Shown piece after piece: positions 16,537 through 25,357 of a DNA stretch of 64,000 bases; the stretch's first letter is position 1, and the number at the start of each line of letters is the position of its first letter. The stretch is from Chryseobacterium aquaeductus. GTDB taxonomy: Bacteria > Bacteroidota > Bacteroidia > Flavobacteriales > Weeksellaceae. The stretch spans positions 496,001 to 560,000 of the forward strand of contig NZ_CAJIMS010000001.1 in NCBI RefSeq assembly GCF_905175375.1, written 5' to 3'. The notes under the pieces are model-generated. The model worked only from the letters and a program-made list of their open reading frames with translations. It did not search any database and had not been told where the DNA came from. A program made the position numbers and the translations under genes.

Positions 16537-17103
16537 ATGTTAAAAACTTCAATACAGTTCGAGAAAATCATCAGCGAATGTCGTGATCTTTTCAGTAAAA
16601 AATTACAGGATTACGGGGCAGCTTGGCGCGTTTTGAGACCGAGTTCCATTACCGATCAGATTTACATTAAAGTCAACAGAATCCGTACTTTACAGATGAC
16701 GGATGTGAAAATGGTTAACGAAAGTGAAGAAAGCGAATTTATTGCCGTAGTCAACTATTCGATCATTGGATTGATTCAGTTAGAGAAAGGTTTTTCGAAT
16801 GATTTCAACGAAAATAAAGATGAAATTTTACATCTTTACGATCAATATGCTCACGAAGCGAAAGCTTTAATGGAAAGAAAAAATCATGATTACGGCGAAG
16901 CTTGGAGAGATATGAGAATTTCGTCGATCACCGATTTGATTTATCAAAAAGTTTTAAGAACAAAACAAATAGAAGACAATCAAGGTGTTACCATCGTTTC
17001 AGAAGGTTTGGACGCCAATTATTTTGATATGCTGAATTATGCAGTGTTTTGTCTGATTAAATTCTCTGAAAAAGAAAACAATGTAGAACATCAAATTATA
17101 TAA
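16537..17103 (+). CDS. DUF1599 domain protein (nucleotide-modification-associated type)
   Basis: 188 residues made of two internal copies of one unit. Each contains K(x)2DYGxAWRxxRxSSITDxIYxKVxRxxxxx, seen near residues 22-55 and 108-140 (KLQDYGAAWRVLRPSSITD and KNHDYGEAWRDMRISSITD). The duplication suggests either a pseudo-dimer in one chain or two equivalent sites. Some DUF1599 proteins are grouped with nucleotide-modification domains, but the reaction is not known. It is the first gene of a probable operon with the BT_3928-type gene 2 bp downstream, divergent from folP. The family call is confident; the role is not. Confidence 0.88.
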   Translation: MLKTSIQFEKIISECRDLFSKKLQDYGAAWRVLRPSSITDQIYIKVNRIRTLQMTDVKMVNESEESEFIAVVNYSIIGLIQLEKGFSNDFNENKDEILHLYDQYAHEAKALMERKNHDYGEAWRDMRISSITDLIYQKVLRTKQIEDNQGVTIVSEGLDANYFDMLNYAVFCLIKFSEKENNVEHQII

Positions 17104-17105
17104 AT

Positions 17106-18206
17106 ATGATAAAAAATTTATTACGTTTCATCGTCGCCATTATTTTCATCCTTTCAGGATTTGTAAAAGCGGTAGATTTGGTAGGATTTTCATTTAAAAT
17201 GGAAGAATATTTTTCACCTTCTGTTTTCAATATGCCTTTTTTTGAGAAATTTGCTCTGCTTTTTTCAATTATTGTGGTGGTTTTAGAACTTTGGCTGGGC
17301 TTTATGCTTTTGCTTAAATTTAAACTTAAATTCACACTTTCAGCACTCATTGCACTTTGCGTTTTCTTCGGATTTCTTACCTTCTATTCGGCTTATTTTA
17401 ATGTGGTGACAGATTGTGGATGTTTCGGAGATGCCATTAAATTTACACCTTGGGAAAGTTTCGTCAAAGATATTGTTCTCTTGGTTGGTCTTTTAATTCT
17501 ATTCATTTTATATCGTAAAGAATTTAAGATCAACGATGCAAACACTAAACCTAAGAATAAAAAATCGACCTCCATCGCATTCGGTATTTTCTCAGGAATT
17601 ATGATTTTTATTATGGTTCAGGGAATTATGAACGAACCCATCATCGATTTTCGTGATTATAAAATTGGCACAGATTTGAAAGCTGAAAAATTGAAAATCA
17701 GCAAAAATCCTTCAGAATACAAAACTTTTTATTCTTTGAAAAACTCGAAAACAGGAGAAGTTTTAAAAGTTAATCAAGACGATTACATCAACCAAACAAA
17801 ATATTGGGAAGAAGGCTCACCTTGGAAGATTGAGGAAGGTAAAAACGAATCTAAACTCATAAAAGAAGGTTACAAATCTGAGATTACCAAATTCAAAATT
17901 GAGGATACGACAGGAAATGATCTTACAGATGAAGTCATCAATGCACCGAAAGCGATTTTGGTTTTCGCTTATCACCCGCAAGATGTTTCTTCTGAGTTGC
18001 TTCAAAAAGTTGAAGCTAAAGTGAATACCGACAAAACGGCAGTGATCTATGGAATTTCTACCATTCCGACGACTTTTAAAACCATTAAAAACGGAATGAT
18101 GGATGGCACCGCAATCAAAACCATAGCGAGAAGCAACCCTTTCGTTTTAACTTTACAAAACGGGAAAATCGTAGACAAACAGCCAGCTAAAAATTATGTA
18201 GATTAG
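17106..18206 (+). CDS. BT_3928-type membrane protein (DoxX/MauE-like domain plus soluble C-terminal domain)
   Basis: 366 residues. The first 140 form four membrane segments of the DoxX/MauE type (LLRFIVAIIFILSGFVKAVDL, then hydrophobic segments around 50-70, 75-95 and 115-135), with TDCGCFGD at the third, a Cys-x-Cys motif typical of the group. A further helix (IAFGIFSGIMIFIMVQGIM) at about 157-177 leads to a roughly 190-residue soluble domain that may have a thioredoxin-like fold (KAILVFAYHPQDV, VIYGISTIP). It starts 2 bp after the DUF1599 stop. MauE-like proteins are tied to disulfide or redox handling, so a redox role in the envelope is plausible but unproven. Confidence 0.85.
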   Translation: MIKNLLRFIVAIIFILSGFVKAVDLVGFSFKMEEYFSPSVFNMPFFEKFALLFSIIVVVLELWLGFMLLLKFKLKFTLSALIALCVFFGFLTFYSAYFNVVTDCGCFGDAIKFTPWESFVKDIVLLVGLLILFILYRKEFKINDANTKPKNKKSTSIAFGIFSGIMIFIMVQGIMNEPIIDFRDYKIGTDLKAEKLKISKNPSEYKTFYSLKNSKTGEVLKVNQDDYINQTKYWEEGSPWKIEEGKNESKLIKEGYKSEITKFKIEDTTGNDLTDEVINAPKAILVFAYHPQDVSSELLQKVEAKVNTDKTAVIYGISTIPTTFKTIKNGMMDGTAIKTIARSNPFVLTLQNGKIVDKQPAKNYVD

Positions 18207-18309
18207 TTAAATTTACAGTGAGTTGAAATTTTCTTTCCCCCAACCCTAAATAAAGGGTGGAAAATTTCTTTAAAAATTAAATTAAGAATTTTAAACTAAA
18301 TATCAATAA

Positions 18310-18660
18310 ATGCATAAATCAAATAAATCAATCGCAGGGTATCATTTACTAATGATTCTTTCTTCTGTAGACGGAGAATTTGCACCGGAAGAAGGAATGC
18401 TTGTGCAGCAATATCTGGCAGAGGAATTTCCGTTTAAAATCAATTTGGATAACGAATTGGAAGCCATTGCATTACTTCAGCCAGAAGAATGGAAAGATCA
18501 TTTTGAATTTCACGGACGTTGTTTCTTAGATGATTCTACGGAAGAGGAACGTAAAAGTTTCATTCAGTTTGCAAAAACTTTGATAAAAGCCGATGACGTA
18601 GTCACTGACGAAGAGCATACTTTTTATACGCTTCTTAAAAATCTCTGGAATCTAGCATAG
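18310..18660 (+). CDS. TerB-like small protein
   Basis: 116 residues, soluble and acidic. The helical pattern LMILSSVDGEFAPEEGMLVQQYL ... RKSFIQFAKTLIKADDVVTDEEHTFYTLLKNLW resembles the TerB/tellurite-resistance fold, including acidic residues after each helix (DGEFAPEE and DDVVTDEE) that could bind a divalent cation. The precise role is unknown. It lies 20 bp upstream of the peptidase gene and is probably co-transcribed with it. Confidence 0.72.
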   Translation: MHKSNKSIAGYHLLMILSSVDGEFAPEEGMLVQQYLAEEFPFKINLDNELEAIALLQPEEWKDHFEFHGRCFLDDSTEEERKSFIQFAKTLIKADDVVTDEEHTFYTLLKNLWNLA

Positions 18661-18679
18661 AACTTAAAAAAATACAGCC

Positions 18680-20809
18680 ATGAAAAAAATTTATTTAGGA
18701 TTATTAGCTATGAGTATTTCTGCAACATTTCAATCTCAAAAATTCCCAAACTTAAAAGCTCCTGTTGCAGAAAAGCAGGAACATATAAGAGAAATTCATT
18801 CCGATAAGGTAAACGATCCTTATTACTGGATGATCGATTATTTTAAAAAAGCAAAAGACTCTTCAAAAGTTGTTGATTATCTGAAGGCAGAAAATTCTTA
18901 CTGGGAAGGGATGATGAAAGATACAGAGCCTTTCAGAGACCAGCTTTTCAAGGAAATGAAGGCTAGAATAAAGGAAAAAGATGAATCTGTTCCAACTTTT
19001 AAAAACGGTTATTATTACTACAGCCGTACAGAAACAGGAAAACAATACTTCAAATATTGCAGAAAAAAAGGAAGCCTTACTGCTCCCGAAGAAATTCTTC
19101 TGGATGTAGATCAAATGGCAGAAGGTCATGCCTATTATTCTGCGTCAGGCTTCAGCATCAGCTCTGATAATACCAAAATGATTTTTGGCGTAGATGATGT
19201 TTCCAGAAGACAATACAAATTATTTTTAAAAGATCTTTCTACAGGAAAAACGACTGACCTTGGCATTAAAAATACAACTGGTTCTGCAACTTGGGCAAAT
19301 GATAACAAAACGATTTTCTACACTTCAAAAAACCCTGAAACGCTTCTGACTGAGAAAATTTTCAGACATTCTTTGGGAACAGATGTGTCTAAAGATGTTT
19401 TGGTATATGAAGAAAAAGACAAAACCAATTACATAGGTGTCGGAAAATCTAAGAACGAAAAGTTCATTATGATCTATTCCGGAGCAACAACATCTTCTGA
19501 AACAAGATATATTGATGCCAACAAGCCCAACGAAACATTCAGGGTTTTTCAACCGAGAATGAAAGATGTTTTGTATGATGTGACTCCTTTGGAAGATCGA
19601 TTTTTAGTCACAACCAACAAAGATGCTCTCAACTTTAAAGTGGTAGAAACCCCTTTAGATAAAACAGGCGTTGAAAACTGGAAAGATTTTGTTCCGCACA
19701 GAAAAGATGTGTTGATGGAAGGAATCAGCGAGTTTAAAAATTATCTGGTTTTCAGTGAAAGGCAAAACGGACTTTCACAATTGGTAATTTATGACAGAAA
19801 ATCCGGTAAAAAAGAATTTCTAAAATTCGACGAACCTGCTTACACAGTTTATCCATCTGGGAATCCAGAGTACAATACTGATAATTTCCGATTTGGGTAT
19901 ACTTCGATGGTTACTCCAAGTTCTCAGTTTGAGCAAAATTTAAAAACAGGAAAAAGAGTTTTACTAAAAGAACAAGAAGTTTTAGGCGGATACAATAAAG
20001 CTAATTATGCTACAGAAAGGCTTTTTGCAACAGCTAAAGACGGTACAAAAATTCCGATTTCTATTGTTTATAAAAAAGGTTATAAAAAAGATGGGAAAAG
20101 CCCGCTTCTACTCTATGCTTACGGATCTTACGGAAATTCGATTGATGCAACATTCAGCAGTACCAGACTTAGTCTTTTAGACAGAGGTTTTGCATTTGCA
20201 ATTGCGCACATCCGTGGCGGTCAGGAAATGGGAAGACAATGGTATGAAGACGGTAAAATGATGAAAAAGAAAAATACTTTTACAGATTTTATCGATGCCG
20301 GAGAATATTTAGTAAAAGAAAAATATACTTCCCCAAAACATTTATATGCTCAGGGAGAAAGTGCAGGAGGTTTATTAATGGGAGCTATCGTAAATATGAA
20401 ACCTGAACTTTGGAACGGTATAATTTCTCAGGTTCCGTTTGTGGATGTTGTGAATACGATGATGGATGAAAGCATTCCTTTGACCACCAATGAATATGAC
20501 GAATGGGGAAATCCTAATAATAAAGATGCCTACTTTTATATGAAATCATATTCTCCATATGAAAACATTGAAAAGAAAAACTATCCGAATATTTTGGTGA
20601 CCACAGGTTTACATGATTCTCAAGTACAATATTTTGAGCCTGCAAAATGGGTGGCAAAATTGAGAGATCTAAAAACCGACAAAAATGTATTATTATTAAA
20701 AACAGATATGGCTTACGGCCATGGTGGTGCTTCGGGAAGATTTGATTACCTGAAAGACACTGCTTTGGTGTATGCTTTCATGTTTAAATTGGAAGAAATT
20801 AATAAATAA
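18680..20809 (+). CDS. Prolyl oligopeptidase family (S9A) peptidase, oligopeptidase B-like, exported
   Basis: A 709-residue serine peptidase that cuts short peptides. An N-terminal signal peptide (MKKIYLGLLAMSISATFQSQ) points to the periplasm. The propeller half runs to about 430. The alpha/beta hydrolase half carries the catalytic Ser561 in GESAGG, Asp646 in GLHDSQVQYFEP and His681 in AYGHGG. The block VPFVDVVNTMMDESIPLTTNEYDEWGNP is characteristic of oligopeptidase B, which prefers Arg/Lys sites. All triad residues are intact. tpiA follows 8 bp downstream, so a joint transcript is likely despite unrelated function. Confidence 0.93.
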   Translation: MKKIYLGLLAMSISATFQSQKFPNLKAPVAEKQEHIREIHSDKVNDPYYWMIDYFKKAKDSSKVVDYLKAENSYWEGMMKDTEPFRDQLFKEMKARIKEKDESVPTFKNGYYYYSRTETGKQYFKYCRKKGSLTAPEEILLDVDQMAEGHAYYSASGFSISSDNTKMIFGVDDVSRRQYKLFLKDLSTGKTTDLGIKNTTGSATWANDNKTIFYTSKNPETLLTEKIFRHSLGTDVSKDVLVYEEKDKTNYIGVGKSKNEKFIMIYSGATTSSETRYIDANKPNETFRVFQPRMKDVLYDVTPLEDRFLVTTNKDALNFKVVETPLDKTGVENWKDFVPHRKDVLMEGISEFKNYLVFSERQNGLSQLVIYDRKSGKKEFLKFDEPAYTVYPSGNPEYNTDNFRFGYTSMVTPSSQFEQNLKTGKRVLLKEQEVLGGYNKANYATERLFATAKDGTKIPISIVYKKGYKKDGKSPLLLYAYGSYGNSIDATFSSTRLSLLDRGFAFAIAHIRGGQEMGRQWYEDGKMMKKKNTFTDFIDAGEYLVKEKYTSPKHLYAQGESAGGLLMGAIVNMKPELWNGIISQVPFVDVVNTMMDESIPLTTNEYDEWGNPNNKDAYFYMKSYSPYENIEKKNYPNILVTTGLHDSQVQYFEPAKWVAKLRDLKTDKNVLLLKTDMAYGHGGASGRFDYLKDTALVYAFMFKLEEINK

Positions 20810-20817
20810 AATAAACT

Positions 20818-21576
20818 ATGCGAAGAAAAATAGTTGCAGGAAACTGGAAAATGAACAAAAATGTCATTGATGCTCAACAATTAATGATTCAATTATTAGG
20901 TTATAAAAATGAAAATAAAACCAACTGTGAGGTTTGGATTGCTCCTCCATCTTTATATTTAATGATGGCTAAAGACATCTTCGAAAAAGATGAAATCGGA
21001 GTTTTTTCTCAGGATATGAGCGAGTTTGAAAGTGGTGCTTACACAGGCGAACTTTCTGCAGATATGTTGGAATCAATTGACGTAACTGGTTCTTTAATCG
21101 GACATTCTGAAAGAAGACAATATCACGGTGAGAACGACGAAAGCTGCAATAAAAAAGTAAAATTAGCATTAGATAAAGGTTTAATTCCTGTTTACTGTAA
21201 TGGTGAAACCCTTGAACAAAGAAAAGCAGGACAACATTTAGACGTTGTAAAAACTCAGACTGAAACCGCTCTTTTCACACTTTCTGCTGAGGAAATTAAA
21301 AAAGTAGTGATCGCTTACGAACCAGTTTGGGCAATTGGAACGGGTGAAACGGCAAGTCCTGAACAGGCGCAGGAAATTCACGCTCACATCAGAGGAATTA
21401 TTGCTGAAAAATACGGACAGGAGGTTGCTGACGAAGTGTCTATTCTTTACGGAGGTTCGGTAAAACCTGATAATGCAAAAGAAATTTTTTCTCAACCAGA
21501 CATCGACGGTGGATTAATTGGCGGAGCGGCTTTGAAACTGGAGGATTTTTCTAAAATTATTGAGGGTTTTAATTAA
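20818..21576 (+). CDS. tpiA: Triosephosphate isomerase
   Basis: Interconverts dihydroxyacetone phosphate and glyceraldehyde 3-phosphate in glycolysis. At 252 residues it has the standard length. RKIVAGNWKMN with the active Lys is at the N-terminus, the catalytic His96 is in GHSERR, Glu168 in AYEPVWAIGTG, and the phosphate loop is YGGSVKPDN with GGLIGGAAL at the end. The ATG at 20818 is immediately before the conserved first strand. It lies 8 bp after the peptidase gene and 21 bp before a small membrane-protein gene. Confidence 0.98.
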   Translation: MRRKIVAGNWKMNKNVIDAQQLMIQLLGYKNENKTNCEVWIAPPSLYLMMAKDIFEKDEIGVFSQDMSEFESGAYTGELSADMLESIDVTGSLIGHSERRQYHGENDESCNKKVKLALDKGLIPVYCNGETLEQRKAGQHLDVVKTQTETALFTLSAEEIKKVVIAYEPVWAIGTGETASPEQAQEIHAHIRGIIAEKYGQEVADEVSILYGGSVKPDNAKEIFSQPDIDGGLIGGAALKLEDFSKIIEGFN

Positions 21577-21597
21577 TATAATTTCATCAAATAAGTT

Positions 21598-21882
21598 ATG
21601 AGGAAATTTATCTTAGTATTTTTCGGAGTTTTGTTATTTGATTTGATTTACGTTTTAATTTATGATCAGTTTTTAATTGATATAGAGCCTGAATTTTTGA
21701 AATATCCACTTTTAATATTAAAATTTATAGCTAGTTCACCGGCAATATTTTTCAATAAATTATTACCCTTTTATGCACCAATACCTTTTTATCAATCTAT
21801 TTTGATGTTGTTAGGAGATACTTTTTTGCAAGCATTGCTGATTTACAGTCTATTTTTTAATAAAAAAAAGAGTACTATTTAG
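21598..21882 (+). CDS. Small unknown membrane protein
   Basis: 94 residues with about three hydrophobic segments (KFILVFFGVLLFDLIYVLIY, YPLLILKFIASSPAIFF, ILMLLGDTFLQALLIYSLFF) and a lysine-rich end. No recognisable family. Close behind tpiA and before a terminator, so probably the last gene of that operon. An inner-membrane location is inferred from hydrophobicity. Confidence 0.7.
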   Translation: MRKFILVFFGVLLFDLIYVLIYDQFLIDIEPEFLKYPLLILKFIASSPAIFFNKLLPFYAPIPFYQSILMLLGDTFLQALLIYSLFFNKKKSTI

Positions 21883-21898
21883 ATCAACACTCAAACTA

Positions 21899-21935
21899 AA
21901 AAACCGGCACACCTTAAAGGCGCGCCGGTTTTATT
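21899..21935. terminator. Bidirectional terminator between convergent genes
   Basis: Stem aaaccggc / gccggttt (21901-21908 with 21924-21931) followed by T-rich sequence, between the small membrane-protein gene and clpP. Confidence 0.8.
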
Positions 21936-21949
21936 TAATTAGAAAAAAA

Positions 21950-22636
21950 TTATTTCTTTTCCTTAGATCTTTGTAAAACTTCATCGACCATTCCATATTC
22001 TTTTGCTTCGGTAGAAGTCATCCAGTAATCTCTGTCAGATGCTTTTTCTACCCATTCGTAAGTTTGTCCGGAATGCTCAGAAATGATGTCATACAATTCT
22101 TTTTTCAATTTCAACATTTCTCTCAAGTTGATTTCCATATCAGAAGCCACACCTTGCGCACCACCTGAAGGCTGGTGAATCATCACTCTTGAATGTTTCA
22201 GAGCAGAACGTTTTCCTTTTTCACCCGCCACTAATAATACAGCTCCCATAGAAGCGGCAATACCAGTACAGATTGTTGCAACATCCGGTTTTATAATTTG
22301 CATTGTATCATAAATTCCTAGACCAGCATAAACGCTCCCACCAGGAGAATTGATGTAAATCTGAATATCTTTTGAAGGATCAGCACTTTCTAAGAATAAA
22401 AGTTGAGCCGTTACAATATTGGCAACATGGTCGTCAATCCCTGTACCCAAAAAGATAATTCTATCCATCATCAAACGAGAAAAAACGTCCATTTGAGCTA
22501 CGTTCATTCTTCTTTCTTCCATGATATAAGGTGTAAGATTGGTAGGACCATACATTCCCATATACTGATCGGTTACCAAACCGCTGTTTCCTAAGTGTTT
22601 TACAGAGAAATCTCTGAAGTCTTTTTTAATGTCCAT
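21950..22636 (-). CDS. clpP: ATP-dependent Clp protease proteolytic subunit
   Basis: Serine peptidase that forms the barrel of ClpXP/ClpAP. 228 residues, with the catalytic Ser129 in GIAASMGAVLL, His154 in MIHQPSGGAQG and the Asp in the helix after. The dimer and oligomer blocks (GTGIDDHVANIVTAQLLFLE, IYINSPGGSVYAGLGIYDTMQ) are intact. The N-terminus is about 30 residues longer than in the shortest homologues, as is common in this phylum. It is a single-gene unit on the minus strand; the partner ATPase gene is not in the window. Confidence 0.97.
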   Translation of the reverse strand: MDIKKDFRDFSVKHLGNSGLVTDQYMGMYGPTNLTPYIMEERRMNVAQMDVFSRLMMDRIIFLGTGIDDHVANIVTAQLLFLESADPSKDIQIYINSPGGSVYAGLGIYDTMQIIKPDVATICTGIAASMGAVLLVAGEKGKRSALKHSRVMIHQPSGGAQGVASDMEINLREMLKLKKELYDIISEHSGQTYEWVEKASDRDYWMTSTEAKEYGMVDEVLQRSKEKK

Positions 22637-22810
22637 ATTTCTATTGGTATATTTTTAAATTTAATTAAGATGTAATTTACAATTTTTATTCCTAAAAATT
22701 TATAAGACTTTTTGGCAGTTTAGGTTGTAATTTTCGGGTTTGAGGATGCAGATTTTTATTTCAAAATTCGATGTAAAACTCTTCCACTGAAACCTTATAT
22801 CTAATTCCTG

Positions 22811-24781
22811 CTACCTTTTCACATAAATCCCTTTTATCGGAGAATATCCTAAAATCTCTGACAACTGCATTGAAGCTTGCTTTAATAAAGTTATTTTTTT
22901 GATGCATTCATAATATTTGGAATCGTTATCTTTATTGAGTTCGAGATCTTTCGTAGTTTCTTTAATCAAATAATCGATGTATCTGAATTTATGAATGAGA
23001 ATATCTCCTTCTACCTGGCTGTTGATTTTATCACCATAATTGGGCGGAAAAATATTTCTGGAAGCCCAGTTTTCAAGATCATTTAAAGGCATTATGGCAT
23101 CGACAACTTTTGAGGTGATATTTTCATCCATAAAAGTGACAAAGAAGTTTCCCTTTCTTAATTCTTCATTTTGAATACCTTCTTTGATGCTGTCGATGAT
23201 GATTTTATTCAATTCAACCTGAAATTCATAATTTTCTTCCTCAAAATGATGAAGAATTTCTTCAATCACTGTGATGTCATACTTTTCGTTGGCTTCATTT
23301 TCTCTGTGCAGAACTACGTCACCAAAATTCAACATCAGATTTACCAGATTATTTTCTTGTTTCAACAAATCAAATATGATAGGATCTACTTGTTCTACGC
23401 TCTCAGTAACGATTTCCAGTTTTGGCTGAATATTTTCTTTTGGTTGAGCTCGAGGTGTCTGATTTTGAGTAATCTGCTTCTGAATATCCAGTTCGTTAAA
23501 CAAACTCTGCTCAGACAGTCCGAATTTATTGGAAACTTCCTTTAAATAAACTTCTCTTTTCAGAGCATTTTGTACAAAACCGACAGATTTTACGATATTT
23601 CTAATCGCTTCTGCTTTTTTTATCGGATCGTTTCCGGCTTCTTTTAAAAGAATTTCAGCTTTAAAATCAATAAAATCCATCGCTTCATTTTCGATGAATT
23701 TTTCTACATATTCCTGTGGATGTTTTCTGGCAAAAGAATCGGGATCATCACCTTCCGGGAAAAGCAAAACACGAATGTTCATGCCTTCCGTCAGCAACAT
23801 ATCAATACTTCGGAAACTCGCTTTGATTCCTGCATTATCACCGTCAAAAAGAATGGTTACATTTTCCGTAAGTCTTTTAATGAGCTTAATTTGCTCAGTC
23901 GTCAACGAAGTTCCGGAACTCGCCACTACATTTTCAATCCCTGAAAGATGAAGCGAAATCACGTCCATATACCCTTCTACCAAAAGACAGATATTTTTTC
24001 TTGAAATCGCCTGTTTGCTTTGGTTTAGACCATATAAAACATTTGATTTGTGATAAATTTCTGTTTCCGGAGAATTGAGATATTTGGCTGTTTTGATATT
24101 ACTTTTCAGAATTCTCGCTCCAAAACCCAAAACTCTTCCCGAAAAACTGTGAATCGGGAACATTACTCTTTCACGGAAACGATCGATTCCTGCCGGAGAA
24201 TTTTCAGGAAAAATTGACAGTCCTGATTTTTCTAATATTTCTTTGGAATATCCTTTTTCTAAAGCAAATTCTGTAAAAGAATTTTTCTTTTCCGGAGAAT
24301 ATCCCAGCTGAAATTTTTTGATGATTTCATCTTTTAGTTCACGCTCTCGGAAGTATGACAAACCAATCGATCTGCCTTCTTCATTTTCCCATAAAATATT
24401 TTGGAAATATTCGTTGGCAATTTCATGAATTTTGTAAAGAATATCTCTTTCAGACTGCGCATTTTTGGCTTCTTCAGAAAACTCACGTTGATCTTCTTCT
24501 ATTTCAATTCCGTATTTTTTGGCAGCATGGCGAAGTGCTTCAGGGTAGGTGAAATTTTCGATTTCCATTAAAAATGAAATCGCAGTTCCACCTTTTCCAG
24601 TCGAGAAATCTTTCCAGATCTGCTTGCTAGGAGAAACTACAAAACTCGGCGATTTTTCATCATGAAACGGACTCAAACCCTTAAAGTTGGATCCCGCTCT
24701 CTTCAACTGCACATATTCGCCCACAATCTCTTCTACCCTGATTGTGGAAAATATTTTATCGATCGTCTGCTTGGAAATCAT
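22811..24781 (-). CDS. dnaG: DNA primase without zinc-ligand cysteines
   Basis: Makes RNA primers at the replication fork. 656 residues: N-terminal CHC2-type domain (about 1-100), the primase core with TOPRIM (LVEGYMDVISLH about 265-275; FDGDNAGIKA), then a helicase-binding C-terminal region. In the CHC2 domain the ligands equivalent to E. coli C40, H43, C61 and C64 are Ser37, His40, Asp58 and Thr61 (GLSPFHDEKSPSF and WKDFSTGKGG). Three of four zinc ligands are therefore gone, although the surrounding fold sequence is well kept. I believe such degenerate primase fingers are common in Bacteroidota. The gene is divergent from tsaE, with a 100-bp shared promoter region. Confidence 0.95.
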   Translation of the reverse strand: MISKQTIDKIFSTIRVEEIVGEYVQLKRAGSNFKGLSPFHDEKSPSFVVSPSKQIWKDFSTGKGGTAISFLMEIENFTYPEALRHAAKKYGIEIEEDQREFSEEAKNAQSERDILYKIHEIANEYFQNILWENEEGRSIGLSYFRERELKDEIIKKFQLGYSPEKKNSFTEFALEKGYSKEILEKSGLSIFPENSPAGIDRFRERVMFPIHSFSGRVLGFGARILKSNIKTAKYLNSPETEIYHKSNVLYGLNQSKQAISRKNICLLVEGYMDVISLHLSGIENVVASSGTSLTTEQIKLIKRLTENVTILFDGDNAGIKASFRSIDMLLTEGMNIRVLLFPEGDDPDSFARKHPQEYVEKFIENEAMDFIDFKAEILLKEAGNDPIKKAEAIRNIVKSVGFVQNALKREVYLKEVSNKFGLSEQSLFNELDIQKQITQNQTPRAQPKENIQPKLEIVTESVEQVDPIIFDLLKQENNLVNLMLNFGDVVLHRENEANEKYDITVIEEILHHFEEENYEFQVELNKIIIDSIKEGIQNEELRKGNFFVTFMDENITSKVVDAIMPLNDLENWASRNIFPPNYGDKINSQVEGDILIHKFRYIDYLIKETTKDLELNKDNDSKYYECIKKITLLKQASMQLSEILGYSPIKGIYVKR

Positions 24782-24858
24782 CTTGCAAAAGTAATGAAAA
24801 TTGAAGTTTCAGGTTTCAAATATTACAATTTGTTGTTATATTTAGTATCTAATATTAG

Positions 24859-24866
24859 TATTTTTG
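24859..24866 (+). promoter_or_regulatory. tsaE promoter -7 box that decides the start codon
   Basis: TATTTTTG fits TAnnTTTG. A TTG lies about 23 bp upstream (24833-24835), slightly further than ideal. The last three bases of the box are the TTG that would be the first in-frame start codon of tsaE; it therefore lies before the transcript start, making ATG 24882 the real start. Confidence 0.5.
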
Positions 24867-24881
24867 CGTCAAATTATATTC

Positions 24882-25289
24882 ATGCAATTTAATATAAAAC
24901 AGCTAGAAGACTGGCAAAACGTTGTAGAAGAAATTCTTCCACATCTACAAAATCCTATTCTATTATTAAAAGGAAATTTAGGAGCCGGAAAAACCACATT
25001 TACTCAGTTTTTGCTTAAAAATTTAGGTAGCGAAGATGAAGTCAATTCTCCTACTTATTCAATTGTAAATGAATATAATACACCCAAAGGAAAAATATAT
25101 CATTTTGACCTTTATCGTCTGAAAAACATCGATGAAGTGTACGATATTGGTATTGAAGAATATCTCGACAATGCTTTTCTGTGCATTATTGAATGGCCTG
25201 AAGTTTACGAAGAAGAATTGTATGGACTAAAATATCATACAATGAGCATTCATAATAATGGTGAAAGCCGAGAAATCAGTTTCGAGTAA
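24882..25289 (+). CDS. tsaE: tRNA threonylcarbamoyladenosine biosynthesis ATPase TsaE
   Basis: ATPase that works with TsaD and TsaB to put the t6A modification on tRNAs reading ANN codons. 135 residues from ATG 24882. Walker A is LKGNLGAGKTTFTQ at about 32-45, followed by the family blocks NSPTYSIVNEY, HFDLYRL and CIIEWPE. It is divergent from dnaG and precedes the alanine dehydrogenase gene by 68 bp. An upstream in-frame TTG at 24864 is rejected as start because it lies in the promoter box. Confidence 0.95.
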   Translation: MQFNIKQLEDWQNVVEEILPHLQNPILLLKGNLGAGKTTFTQFLLKNLGSEDEVNSPTYSIVNEYNTPKGKIYHFDLYRLKNIDEVYDIGIEEYLDNAFLCIIEWPEVYEEELYGLKYHTMSIHNNGESREISFE

Positions 25290-25357
25290 ATATTATGTAT
25301 CTTTGTTATAAGAAATCGATTGTATAAAATTTTCTGTAAGTCATAATTGAATTTAAA

